From the NCBI GenBank assembly GCA_029747015.1, contig JAKOGI010000108.1:706658-770657 (forward strand): 64,000 nucleotides of DNA, given 5' to 3'. Under the pieces are notes generated by a model. It was not told the origin of the DNA. It did not search any database and saw only the letters and a list, made by a program, of their open reading frames with translations. The stretch comes from Carnegiea gigantea. Its lineage: Eukaryota; Streptophyta; Magnoliopsida; Caryophyllales; Cactaceae. This document shows positions 33,172 to 44,566 of this stretch, one piece after another; position 1 is the first letter of the stretch, and the number at the start of each line of letters is the position of its first letter. The translations under genes were made by a program, and so were the position numbers.

Positions 33172-34573
33172 TGATGGGAAGAATTTGAGTTTTAAATTTA
33201 TAAACCCCAAGTGCAAGGTTGTACCGTTGAGTACTCGGGGTGTTGTCCAATGGGAGTTGGGTTTTAAGTACCGTGATTAGCTTAAGTGTTCAATCTAGGC
33301 CAAATGAAAGGAAGGAAGTGAAATCTAAGCTAAACTAAACTAATGAAAGCAAAAGGGGTGGCTTGAGACTATGATTTAACCAATCGATTAACTAAATGGA
33401 TAAGAGGAGTCCTCACCTACCTGACCTCAACTGAAAACAAGAGATAGTCGGTTATGCTATCAAAGATCACCCAAGCCCTATCTCAAGGTTATGGGCTGGT
33501 CTAATCAGTCTAACCACCTATTTGCATGGGGTTAGCTCGATTAGACCATAAAACTAGCAACCCTCAGACCTAGCTAGAATTAGGAATATTTTCATGTCCT
33601 AAGCCCAGCTATCCCCTCTTCCACACTATATAATCGACCTCACCTCTTGGTATAAGTCAACTGTCCAAAAATAACGATGAAAGCTCTTTCAAGCATTTCA
33701 TCGAACACTTGACGGGCGTGAGGAAAAACTCTAAGTTCTAAGCAAGAATTGGATGTGGTTAGGTCCAATACAAGTCTAATTAGCCATCAAAGGGCTAATC
33801 ACAGTCCAAACAACAAGATTAACAACTAATTAACCACAAAGCACAAATACATCAAATTTAAACCTAAGCTAACAAACAAAGAAACAAGCATGAAATTAGA
33901 GAAGTAAACCTAATCTAACAAGGATTAAAACAACTAATGAACTTGAAATCATAATAAAAACTAAGCATTTAAGCTAAATTAAATCTTAGCTAACAAGATT
34001 AAACAAGAGTAATAAGAATAAACACGAAATAAGAAGAGAGAGAGGAGAAAGAAAACTTATAGATTGCTTAGAAAATCTTGAATGTACAATGCTTGAATCC
34101 CAAAAATAACCCGATAAATCCTAATCTAACTACTTTATTTCCTCCTAGTGAGGTTTTTGAAGCTAAACCCAAAGCTAAAACTACCCTAAGAATCGCCCAA
34201 AAAAGCCCACTAAAAGAAACAGAGCAAAGCCTTTTAAAAGGAGTCAAAAGGGGCTGCAAAACACAGCCGGTTGGGACTAGCCAACGGCCGTCACTGGTGC
34301 GATGGCCCGGCAGTCGCCTGGGCAACGGCTGTTGCCGGCTTTTGGCTGGGCTGGCTGATGGTGGTGGCCATCGTGCAGTCGACCGGCCGCCTATCGCCCG
34401 TTGTCTTCTTTTCTTCTTTTGTTCCTTTTTGCTCCTTTTAGCGACACTTGCTTGATTGAACTTATTACCTATAAAAGTAAACAAAACAAGTAAAAATTCT
34501 GAAGATTACGGTATTATACGAGCTAAGATTAGGTGAAAGAGGCATGTAAAATACGACAAATTAGCGCCTAATA
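33172..34573 (-). repeat. 5' LTR of the non-autonomous element, about 1.4 kb
   Basis: It starts TATTAGGCGCTAATTTG (first bases TG changed to TA) and ends CTTCCCATCA on the minus strand. The first 280 bases match both palindrome arms at 29706-30266. The phrase with 'gaaatgcttgaaagagc' and a run of 'aaccccaagtgcaagg' are typical of a family that also includes the LTRs at 39238 and 53561. The minus and plus open frames near 34068-34484 are not genes. Confidence 0.72.
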
Positions 34574-34578
34574 GTGCT

Positions 34579-35420
34579 TCTAGTGATTTATTTTATACTT
34601 CTTCCTCACTCCATGCATTGTACGCTTTTCTGTGTTAATTCTGATGAGTATAGCCTCCCTTTCCCTTCATCTAATTCTTGACAATACTAGGGAAACCATG
34701 TAATTTGTAGCATATCAATATTGTGCCCACTTCTTTTGTAATGGTCGCAAAATATTTATGTCTTTTTGTCATATGATTTTATTTGAAAAGTAAGCTTAGT
34801 ATTCATAGTTGTAGAGTTTCCCCCAGCAGTTAGAGAGGCATTTTCAACTAGATATAAATTGTTTTTCTAACTCGACTTTGTCTTTCTTCTCGAACCAACG
34901 AGGAGTAAGCCTGACTTAAGGAAGGTATTGGAGACATCATTAAAATAGTTTCTCTAATAGCAGCGTAGCTACTATTAAGCCCCATAAGAACCGAATCAGC
35001 TTTTATTCTTCATTGTATTTGAGAAATCTTGCATTGACACTGTATTCCCATTTAGTACATGTACAATTTATGCACAACATGGACTGCATCTGATTCATTC
35101 TAGAGTTACTTATCTTTGGTGATAATTAGCAATCTATAAGTCTCCTTGTAAAAGACATGATGCATATATTTGAACTTGAAACGATGTCCTTTGTTTCAAA
35201 ATATTGCACACTATTTCTTCTATTCTCGTTGAGAGAATTAAGAAGCCAAGAAAAGAACATTACATTGTTCCTTTGCCAAAGTGGTAGTGGAAGAGAAGGT
35301 GAATCTAGTCGACAGCATTTGTCAGTGATGAAAGCTACTTTGCATTTAGCTTCTTAAAGCTATTATCACAAATTTTCCCTACTTGCAGAAATTTTCACCA
35401 TTAAAGATATTCGTAACTAG
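34579..35420 (-). pseudogene. Copia gag remnant with damaged zinc knuckle
   Basis: The minus strand reads NNVMFFSWLLNSLNEN and SVQYFETK near 35200-35270, then LMGLNSSYAAIRETILMMSP near 34950-35010, the UBN2 gag core of Ty1-copia. A knuckle follows near 34740, FCDHYKRSGHNIDMCYKLHG, in which the second Cys is Tyr. Stops and a frameshift are present. It ends at the GTGCT target site of the LTR element and resumes at 29705. Gag would form the particle. Confidence 0.78.
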
Positions 35421-37045
35421 TAAAATACCAGGATTATTAGAAGATGAAGGTAAAGTGGATCAGTTGGTTTAATTTGTGGAATTTGATTGCTATTGGCAAT
35501 CATTTACATACGCAAACTTTAACCAAAAACAAATCAAAACCTACAAATAAAGAACCTAGAGATCAAATCCTAACTCATAATGCAAAACTTTTGTGCACAT
35601 AAACATATTTGTTGTTTATATATTAACGTCAATGACAGTTCTATTTCACCTTTGTTTTGATATTTTAGTGTAATATAATAAGACAAGATAATAACAAGGG
35701 GTTTTTATTAGAGTTTTAATTACCGAGATGGGTCTCTTAATTTTTTTTTTTTGTGTTATCAATATATTATAGTAATATTGGTGAGAAAAAAATATAAACA
35801 TTTGATTATATATTAGTTATTATAAATCATATATGACTTTCGGATTTTTCTAAAGGTAATATTAGTAATTGTAATGAATGTTTTTAGATATGGATCGTTT
35901 AGGAGTGGTTGATTTGTCCGTAAGCTGGATAGTTTGAAAAGATAAGTTTGGACTAAAGTAAAAAGTCTCTCTAAACTTCCTGCTTCCTTTCTAAGGAGTA
36001 GTAGGTGGTTTACAATTTTAAAATTTAGGTATACTGTTTTAATATATTTATAAATATGCATAGAAGTGTATAAACTTATGGTAGTGTTGTTCTACTTAAC
36101 AGTAGAACCAACTTTGAGTGTGCCTTAAGTCATGTGGGTCTAAATTTTAGCCCTATATTTAGAAACTCTTGCCCAAATTTGAGTTTTCAAACTAGACATA
36201 CTAGACTAGGGTTGTATAATGAATTAGTCACCGATTAGATTGAGTAGTTGGCTCATTTTAAGGAGGGCCAGTATTAGGTTGAGTTAATAGTGGATAAAGT
36301 CGAGTTCAGTAATAGTCTATTTAATGACCCAATATGTTCATTAACTTTTATATCACACCAAACAACAGTTTTAATCAAAATTAGGACTGATAAATTTATG
36401 TGGTAATGTTTATTATGCTGCAGCTTTTTGCATAATTTTAATCTAGTTTATTAAAAGGGCCAACCCACTACCCAAAACAACCCGCTATATTCATAGGCTA
36501 GGCCCATCCGAAGTCCGCCTGGGGTATTGTGATTATCTACTAGAATAGCGCTATGCTGAGAGTATACAGCATGCGAAGGGTCGAACTTGAATAGAATGCG
36601 AATAGGATTGGATTGAAACAAACCCCACTTGAGCAAGACACGTTACAACGGAAAGGTTATGAAGCCATGAGCCCAAATTACACAACGTGTGACGCTCTCT
36701 CTCCTTAACAATGTTTTGTGAGGGATGATCATTTATAGTTTGAGATTTTGGTAGATGTTTTTTATACTTCTAATCTTTCTAAATTATTATTCACTCATTT
36801 GACCTTTGCTCCAAATGCTTTCTAACCTTAAATTTCACCAAGACACCTTCACATAGCAAACAATTAAGGCCATGTTCTTTTTGTAGGTATATTGTAGGTG
36901 TAGAATAGAAAAGAGTGGAATGGAGTGGGAAGAAGTGGGCCGGAGTGAGTAACAGTGTTTTGTTGTATGTGGGAGTGGGAAGGAGCGAGAAGGAGTGGAA
37001 AGAATAGGAATGGAATGAAAGTATTGATATTAGTTACGTTAATGA
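35421..37045. other. Intergenic sequence, possible second copy of the hAT-like family
   Basis: No gene is supported. About 36205-36520 resembles the hAT-like element of 16726-17177: 'gttgagttaatagtgg' on the left and 'ttaaaagggccaacccac' with 'ggctaggccc' on the right, but I cannot fix ends. A purine-rich stretch of GGAGTGGGAAGAAGTGG type lies at 36900-37010, after 'ttaaggccatgttcttttt'. Confidence 0.35.
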
Positions 37046-37055
37046 TTTGTCTAAC

Positions 37056-37107
<52 letters not shown>

Positions 37108-37965
37108 TAATAATAATAATTAATAATTATAACAATAATTATTAATATTAAAAATAATTAACAATAATAATTACAATAATAATTCCTATTAATAATAACA
37201 GTCATAATAATTGCAAATATTAATATTAATAATTAGTATTAATATTAATAGTAATAATAATTATTATAATTATAATTATTACAACAATTATTGCTAATGA
37301 ATATTAGTTATAATTACAATAATAATAATAGTTATTATTAATAATAATTATTATCACTGTTAATTATAATAACAATAATGATTAATATTAATATTGACAA
37401 TAAAAAAATTACTAATTACTAATATCAATAAAAATTAATAATATTAGAACATCATTAATAACATTAAGAATAATAATTATTAATAATAATTATTAATATT
37501 AATAATTATCATTTAATAATTAATTTATTTATAATAGTAATAATTATAATAATTAATTGTTATTATTATTAAAATTGGTTACTATTAATCTTATCATTAA
37601 TTAATAATAACTAACAATAATTAATAATTAATAATTAATAATAACTATAATAATACTAATAATAACTAATTAATGATAATAATAATTAATAACAATAACA
37701 ATTAACAATAATAATTATAATATTAATTCTTATTAATATTAGTAAGAACCATAATAATTGTTAATATTAACATTAATAATATCAATATTAACATTAATAT
37801 TACATTAATGTTAACTGTAATAAATACTATTAATTAATAATAATAATAATGATTATTATAACTATAATTATTAGTGATTATTATTAATGAATATTAGTAA
37901 AAATTATAATAATAATTATTATTAAGCTTAATAATCATTATTATAATTACTGTTAATAATGAAAT
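37046..37965. repeat. AAT/ATT-rich low-complexity tract, about 0.9 kb
   Basis: A clean (AAT)n run of about 20 units at 37057-37110 passes into 850 bases built almost entirely from taa, aat, att and their inversions, with few G or C. It looks like an expanded and eroded AAT microsatellite. Confidence 0.85.
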
Positions 37966-39237
37966 CAAATCACTTTAGAATCAAGTCAGTTAACCTAGAA
38001 ACTTCTATAGCACACCAGAGTAGTAAAGGCATCACATGGCTTTATGTAGCGTCATATTAGTACAATGGCATCCCACAGAATCTACAACTCAGCATTCTCA
38101 AGCCTAAAAATCATGAACAACATGAATCAATCTAACATGTATATAACAAGCAACTTACAAGAGGATGGCTTATGTAACTACCAATTGTCACACAAGGAAA
38201 CAACTTGGGAAAGCTATATGACAAGAATGTGGGTCGATGGACAGTAAAAGTCCAGTATAGTCCTATGCACAAGTTGCTTAAGAGCGGCAAGACAATTGAC
38301 TTCTTGGATGGGATAGGTTTAGCACACAATCACATGCCAGGCAACGCCTTTATATAGGTAAACTATCATTCCATGAGAGTTTAGCTACCAAGGTAAGATG
38401 GTTTCGCCTGACATTGCCACCAGGAGACTTGTAGTTTTCATTGGGAAGGAAGTCTACTGAGTATTTATTTAGAGCTCCTGATTAATACCTCAACAATTGC
38501 ATTTAGGAAAGTGGGAGATTTTCAGCCCAAATGCATAGTTAAAAAGACAAGTAGAACAAGTAGTCACGACAGCTTTGATAGTGGAAGGACCTACCCTAGG
38601 GTCCTCATTTGGAACCGATCATTTCTAAGTCGTAGATACATATAAATAAATAGTTATCCTCATAGACATGTGGACGTTAATACTAGGTTCAAAGCATAGT
38701 AGTGGTAATATGCAAAATGGTAGCGTGAAGATCCAATATCAAGGCATTCAGAATGGAGTTAGGGCGACGTAGAATAACCATAATATAGTAAAATAGCAAT
38801 GGCAATAAGCATAAGGGCTAATGTAATACAATTCTAGAATTCCCTTCAAAACTACCATGGAATACATGACACTCATAGCAGAAAACATAACATAAGATAG
38901 CTTAGTTAATCACGCCAAAGCGTTCAGTTAGGTCATAACAGAGATTATTTAACCCATACTCATTCATAAACCTTCAAGTCGAGAATTTAGCTATAAGCAT
39001 GTGTACACTAGTATGCCATCCGATCAAGCATAGAATGCAAGAGCAAAAATATGTGAACGCAAATTCTTACGGTCATCACATTATGCATTAAACACGTGTA
39101 TATATAGTTATTCAAACTATAATATGAGGTAAAGAATTCATGGAGTGCAAATAATGACTCAAAGATCATACCGAGCAATGAATTACATAAGTTAAATCAT
39201 TTAACTAATCCAGCAACTTGCTTAGCCAATAATCAAG
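37966..39237. other. Intergenic sequence without recognisable content
   Basis: I see no coding frame, terminal repeat or RNA gene here. The open frames at 38065-38329 are short and without known motifs. Confidence 0.5.
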
Positions 39238-40552
39238 TGTTGTCTTATATTTATACCGCAAGTGCACGGTTCCAGTTGTAGCTAGCAACAGCATGTACGG
39301 GTCATGTCTACGTGTAACTCGGTTTCAATTACCAAAACTAACTTAAACACTCAATCTAGGAAGAACAAATTTGAGGGTTTAACTACCATTTAATGATTTG
39401 GGAAATCAAAATATTAAAACACCTGGGTTAGAATTAACGACACAATTACATAAGAGAATTAATCACAGGCCCCATCAAATTCACCCAAGCATGCATTATG
39501 AGTAGATAGGTTGTCAATAAAGTCCATCTCCTCCCTCTTTCAAGGGTCGAAGGCTAATCCTAGAACTCTGGCCACCTATTCTCATGGGATTAAAAGTTAG
39601 AGGATTACAAGGTCTACAATCTCGAATCCCAATTAGAACCTTAATTATTTTTATATTAACATCCTAATTATCTACTAAGTTAAGGTAGGTAAAGGTTTCG
39701 TCTTTCAACGCTCCCATAAACCTTAAGAACAATGGATGACTGCTGTCTCAAGCATTTCATCGAACACATGGTGCACATAGTAGAAAACATAAATGCAAAA
39801 ATGGGGGAAGTAGGGTTTGGGGCTAGTTCATGATTCAACTATACATAATCGGCGTTAATCCCAACCTAAATTGGGAGATTAGCCACACATCATCATAGAA
39901 ATAACCCAATCAATTATAAAGGAAGAAACATTAGTTTCATAAAGCCCTAGAAGCAATAACAAAAGACAGAGAGATTTAGGGAACGAACTTGAATTAAAGT
40001 CAAAAGAGAATTCTTGAACAACCTTGAATCTCAAGCAATCGCTCAAAAAACCCCTCGAAAAGACTTAGAAAAGTGCTCTCAAAAGTGAGTATCAAATGCC
40101 CCCGAAAAGAACTGAGAAAGGCTATTAAAACGTGACCATTGTGGCGCATGGCCGTGCTAGTGGGCACGGAGTGGCTGTGTGCCACAAGATAGGGTGGCAC
40201 GGTCATGCCACCCAGCACAGGGTGAGCGTGCCACCCCTCTGGCCGCTCCTTCGTGCTATTTTAGCACGGCACGACCGTACTGCTAAGCATGGGGTCCCTG
40301 TGCTGATTCTCTGGATCTGGTCGGTCTCTTTTCTGACTTGCAGCGTGTCTTTTTAGCAATCCTTTCTACCAATATCAGTGGACTTTCTCATTTTTCCTAA
40401 TAGAAACTCATGAAAAGATGAAACACCATTATATGAGCAAAATTCAGATAGAAGGAGGCTAATTTGACCCCTTGCTCCTCAAGATCAAACATGAAAATAA
40501 TGAAAAAAGGGATCTATTAGGGGCTAAAATGAGGTTGAAATAGAGTTTATCA
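39238..40552 (-). repeat. 3' LTR of the Gag-only element
   Basis: It ends TGTTGTCTTATATTTATACC on the plus strand and starts TGATAAACTCTATTTC on the minus strand. It aligns along its length with 53561-54895, including the phrase 'ataccgcaagtgcacgg' and the GC-rich 'gtggcacgg...gtgccaccc' block near 40180-40250. Divergence of several percent points to an old insertion. Confidence 0.85.
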
Positions 40553-41826
40553 ACTCCCCCATGCTTATCTCTTACTTGTTCCCAAGCGAGACTAACTCAT
40601 GAGTGATCATAAAAGAGAGATGAACCTCTAGACTCGGCCTCCTCAAAGAAGGGATAATGATAACTGATCAAGAAACCATGCATCAAATGTGGCCTAGTCA
40701 AGGTGTTCAAAATATTTTTTCAAAAAAACACATACACCACTATCTATAAATCACCGTACCTTGATGTAACACACCAAACATCCCAATATTCACTCACGTA
40801 GTAGAAAAAGATAACCCTCAATTTGTGGTGAGTGAGCATGACGGGTAGGACCTCACTTTGAAATAAAGTGAGACACTCCTCTCAATGTGTTTGGAATCTA
40901 GAGGTGCACTTAATGCTCAAACCAACCATGTAAACTACCATATGCTTGGCAAGACTTTCTATTCTCCACCGTTCATGTAAAATGCAAAGATGTCAATCAT
41001 GAGGACTTCCAAAGGGGTTGTAATGGGGCTAAGGTTATAGGGTAATAAGGGAAATCATTATAGGAAATGTGGAGATACTAGCAAAAGCACTAGAGAGTGC
41101 AATACTTCCACAAAAACAAAAATCTACTTAACACCTCATTTGAAAATGAGATCAACACCACATAAACCATGCTGAAAGAGTTGATTAAACATATTGAATG
41201 AGACACCATGCCACACACTCATCTACAACTTCTTCTTTTGCCCTTTTTTTCACTTTTCTTTTTTTCTTTTTAATTTTTCTTTTTAATTTTTTTCGAGAAG
41301 CAAAAACAAAAGTGTGAGTGACATGGGAAATGCAAACTCTCAACTAATACTCCTTCAAAACAAGCACCACAAATGGAGGGCACCCAAATAGATGTAGCTA
41401 ATCTCACCGCATACCCTCCTAGATGTAGAAGTGTTTCATTCACTAGACTTTGGCTACGGTATGAGGATTATGCATAGGCCAAAGATATAGTGGATAAGGT
41501 GCAACAACAAATAGTGGAAAGGCTCAAAGGGTTAGCAAGAGGAATAACTCACCTTAATGGGTGGCTTTTAGGCTCATGTGGTTAAGCAGAACAAAGGGGG
41601 CCTCAATCATATTAACATAATGCACTTGCCAAATGTGACCCTGAAGAGAAAAATGCCAAGTTCTAGAGGTGTATTCATAGATGAGTCACACAAGAAAGAT
41701 AATATGAGACTATACGCAATGAATAGTTATTAGGCTCAAATTCTCATGGGTCATTCTATCCCAATCGGTGCAACTCACTCAAAAATGCCACTTATCGAGG
41801 TTAATCATATCAAGCTGCATGAATCT
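40553..41826 (-). other. 3' internal spacer of the Gag-only element
   Basis: The minus strand carries the polypurine tract AAGCATGGGGGAGT directly before the LTR. The remaining sequence is non-coding, with a T-rich run near 41235-41290. It ends at the CACTA element 2 terminus. Confidence 0.65.
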
Positions 41827-42290
41827 CATTACAAAAATACATCCAATCTGCGACGGAAATACTGACGGAAAAAGTTCGTATTTCCGACGGAAAAGGGCGT
41901 CTCCGACGGAAAATATGTCGTCGGAATCAGCTCGTCACAAAAAAATCCGACGGAATCCGATGGAAAGGGACGGAAATTCCGACGGAAAAAGTCCGTCGGA
42001 CATCCGTCGGACCGCCAGCAGCTGTCAGAGCAAAACGGCAGGGATCCGTTAGAAAGCGACGGAAATTCCGACGGAAAAAGTCCGTCGGACCGCCAGCAGC
42101 TGTCAGAGCAAAACGGCAGGGATTTCCGACGGAAATTTCCGTCGGAAATCCCTGGTGTGCTGGCCAAAAATTTTCAAAAAAATTTTGAAAACATTTATTT
42201 CCGACGGGATTTCCCGTCGGGAAATCTGTCAGAAATATTTCCGACAGGACTTCCCGTCGGGAAATCCGTTGGAAATAAATGCCGTTTCAT
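41827..42290. repeat. Left TIR and CCGACGG subterminal array of CACTA element 2
   Basis: Roughly 20 copies of TCCGACGG, or its complement CCGTCGGA, occur on both strands, many as the palindrome TTTCCGACGGAAA or TTTCCGTCGGAAA. A 48-base block around 'ccgccagcagctgtcagagcaaaacggcaggga' is present twice (near 42010 and 42090). The open frames here come from the array. Confidence 0.85.
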
Positions 42291-42548
42291 AAAAAAAAAT
42301 TTTTTAAATTTTGATTGAAATCCCCCCAAAAAAAGTGATTTTTTATAAAATTGGATTCGAAATCCAAATAAGAAAATTTTTTTTTTGGAAGCCTCAAAAC
42401 CCAAAAAGAAAAAGTTTTGAGAAATGTAATACGCATGTAATAATTACTGTATGTACATCTGTCCAAAGAAATGTGCGAAATTAAATATTAAGTACGACAT
42501 TAAATATTAAGTACGACATTGTTTTGAATGTACACGCAAATTACCAAA

Positions 42549-44412
42549 CTAATTCGAGTCGGATAAATTTGTGAGATCATCATCATTGTCATTTTCGGAG
42601 TCCTCTTCATCGTCAGGATTTAAGTTGATGTTGGAGGAGCCTGCGCTTTGACTTTTAAAAAATTGTAAAACTTTTTTCAGCATGCACTCTGTCTTCCCCT
42701 GTTTCTTGGCTATTTGAGTTATAGCCTCTGCTTGCTTGGTTATGCTCTCATTGAGGAGTTGTGCTTGCTGTCTTGGATCAAAATGCTCAGCTGATGAGTG
42801 ACGTACAACTGCAATAGTAGCTGATTTCTTCAACTTGAACCCCTTCGTGCCAAAACCGTATACACGACTTTTCTTCTCGAGATTTTCTTTAATCCAAAAC
42901 TCCTCTTGGGTCATAGGTGGCAGTTGAGAGTCCCCTTGAGTTGCAGCTTGGGAGTACTCCTATAATTTGTTATGATGATCCTCCTGAAAGTTGTAAAAAA
43001 TAAAATTATTTTATACTAAACCTATAAGTATAATACATAAATTATCTCTAAATAAAATGTACTTTCAAACTTATATATTTTTTTGCAGATTTTTTATCCA
43101 CAAAAGTTTTGTCCTTCACCTTGCAGTGAGTGTCCTTGAACAGTTCCTCACACGTGGGTTCCCTACCTAATGTTTGGGCCTGGAAAAAAAACAGTAACCA
43201 ACAATTAAATATAAACAAGGATGATATGCAAGAACCTCAATCCATTCCATACATTATATATAAGAAATATGCTTATTAATAATCACATTTCTTACCAGAC
43301 GTCTTTTCCTTTCACTAATCGGAGTTGAGCCACATGTATGTAACGAAGGACCAAAACCTTCAACATCACTCAACCTATTCTTTTTATTTTGTTGACTCGA
43401 TTTCTTGAACTTATCATCGTCACTCCAATGTTTAAGCATGTCATTCCAAATATTAGGCGGTAACCACTTCGGTTTTTTGTTGTACTTTCTGGCGTATCCT
43501 AGAATGTCCCTGAGTTGAGTTGCACCTCTGTACTCAAAGTTACGCCGTATCTGAGTTTCATTGTTTGGATGCCAAAAGTAGTGTTTCTGTGCCAAAGTTG
43601 AAGTATATATATTAGTAATTAAACATTCCAAATAATCGAATTATGACTTTCAATTCAAATTCATTGTACAAATAATTAATCTTGAACTCATTGAACCAAA
43701 TGTCTCTCTCAGATTGTGAAACTTCCCCCCACGTGATCCAAGGACGTGGGTACTTACCTGTAAGGCTTTCGACAATTTTCTGAACTACACCCTGATATGG
43801 AACAAAACTAAGAACAAAAAAGAATTTGTTAACAGTAATTACTGTATGTATTAAAAAAATATGATTACTGAAAAAGTTACAAACTTTACAATAAACTTAC
43901 GTGTCACCATCAGGTTGTAAATATATCTTGTTATTGGTGCTCACTGTGTCACTTTCAGGTGCAGGACTGTGCCTATCTCTTCCTACCCCTTCATTTTGGA
44001 CCCCTTCATTGTGCACTGAGTGACTTGGCATTCTAGGTTGCCTCATAAACTGATTGCTATTGAAATATGGACTAACAGTACCAAACTGTTGATAAAGTAA
44101 TGGAGTAGATGAAGCACCACCCATGTAAGGAATATTGGGTTGAATTGGTGGTTGCATACCCACACCAACCAAAGGTGGTTGCATACCCGCACCAACCAAA
44201 GGTCGTTGCATATGGGGTTGCTCATTCATACTACCAAAATAATTTCCGAATGGTTGAGTTGGATCTAGAAAACCTCCAAACATTCCACTAAAGGTGTTTG
44301 TTTCATAGTTTTGATCAGCGGGACCATACTGTGGGGTCAGTTGTGGTACTCCTCTGCCCGCATCATTCCTGACCGTTCAACCACGGCCACATCCACCATT
44401 AAGTCGACACAT
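42549..44412 (-). pseudogene. TNPA-like gene (Transposase_24 family) of CACTA element 2
   Basis: A start ATG at 44412 opens exon 1, with a TGA after 11 codons, then a Pro, Gln, Met and Gly-rich stretch containing a duplicated QPPLVGVGM/QRPLVGAGM unit. The next exon near 43668-43800 has KYPRPWITWGEVSQSERDIW, and the one at 43290-43631 has WNDMLKHWSDDDKFKKSSQQ followed by NKKNR, the core of the plant Ptta/En/Spm family. The last exon at 42549-42914 has a Gln-rich coiled coil and an acidic tail with DDEEDSENDNDDD. It probably binds the CCGACGG repeats. Exon borders were judged by eye. Confidence 0.72.
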
Positions 44413-44566
44413 CTAACAAATAACCAAAAAAAAAATACAACCGCACAAGTTTTCATACTATTGTTAGTGAAAAATTACAGTACATAATAACAATTGTTTT
44501 TCTGAGTTTGCAATTAAGAAAAACTACTGACACATACATAAATATCCATACAACGAAAAGATTAAA

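Larger units (their letters stand above)
29706..34573 (-). mobile_element. Non-autonomous LTR retrotransposon with two U3 ends
   Basis: A perfect 5 bp duplication GTGCT flanks it (29701-29705 and 34574-34578). The minus-strand layout is 5' LTR 33172-34573, a tRNA-Asp-type primer site, 2.9 kb internal sequence, a purine tract (AGGTGTGGGGGTATT) and a 3' LTR start at 30266. The 3' LTR does not run to a normal U5 end. It turns back near 30000 into an inverted LTR start that ends at 29706. No RT, integrase or protease is present, so it depended on another element. PBS type suggests a Ty3-gypsy-like helper, which is inferred. Confidence 0.78.
14186..35420 (-). mobile_element. Ty1-copia retrotransposon remnant split by three insertions
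   Basis: Minus-strand pieces in the order gag (34579-35420), linker (29624-29705), protease and pre-integrase (17178-17900), integrase core to RNase H (14186-16725) make one copia-type gag-pol of about 4.2 kb once three insertions are removed. The order protease, integrase, RT, RNase H is diagnostic for Ty1-copia. The reading continues across the LTR-element insertion at the duplicated GTGCT. I could not find its LTRs. Only a 14016-14185 flank of unclear origin separates its 3' end from viral copy 2. It is dead, with many stops. Confidence 0.8.

Noticed and set aside
41845..42130. Short regularly repeated palindromes that could suggest a CRISPR array
   Set aside because: Spacing is irregular, units are on both strands, and the block is a CACTA subterminal array in a plant genome.
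41768..42167. Frames rich in Ser, Asp, Gly and Arg near the CACTA left end
   Set aside because: They derive from the CCGACGG subterminal array.
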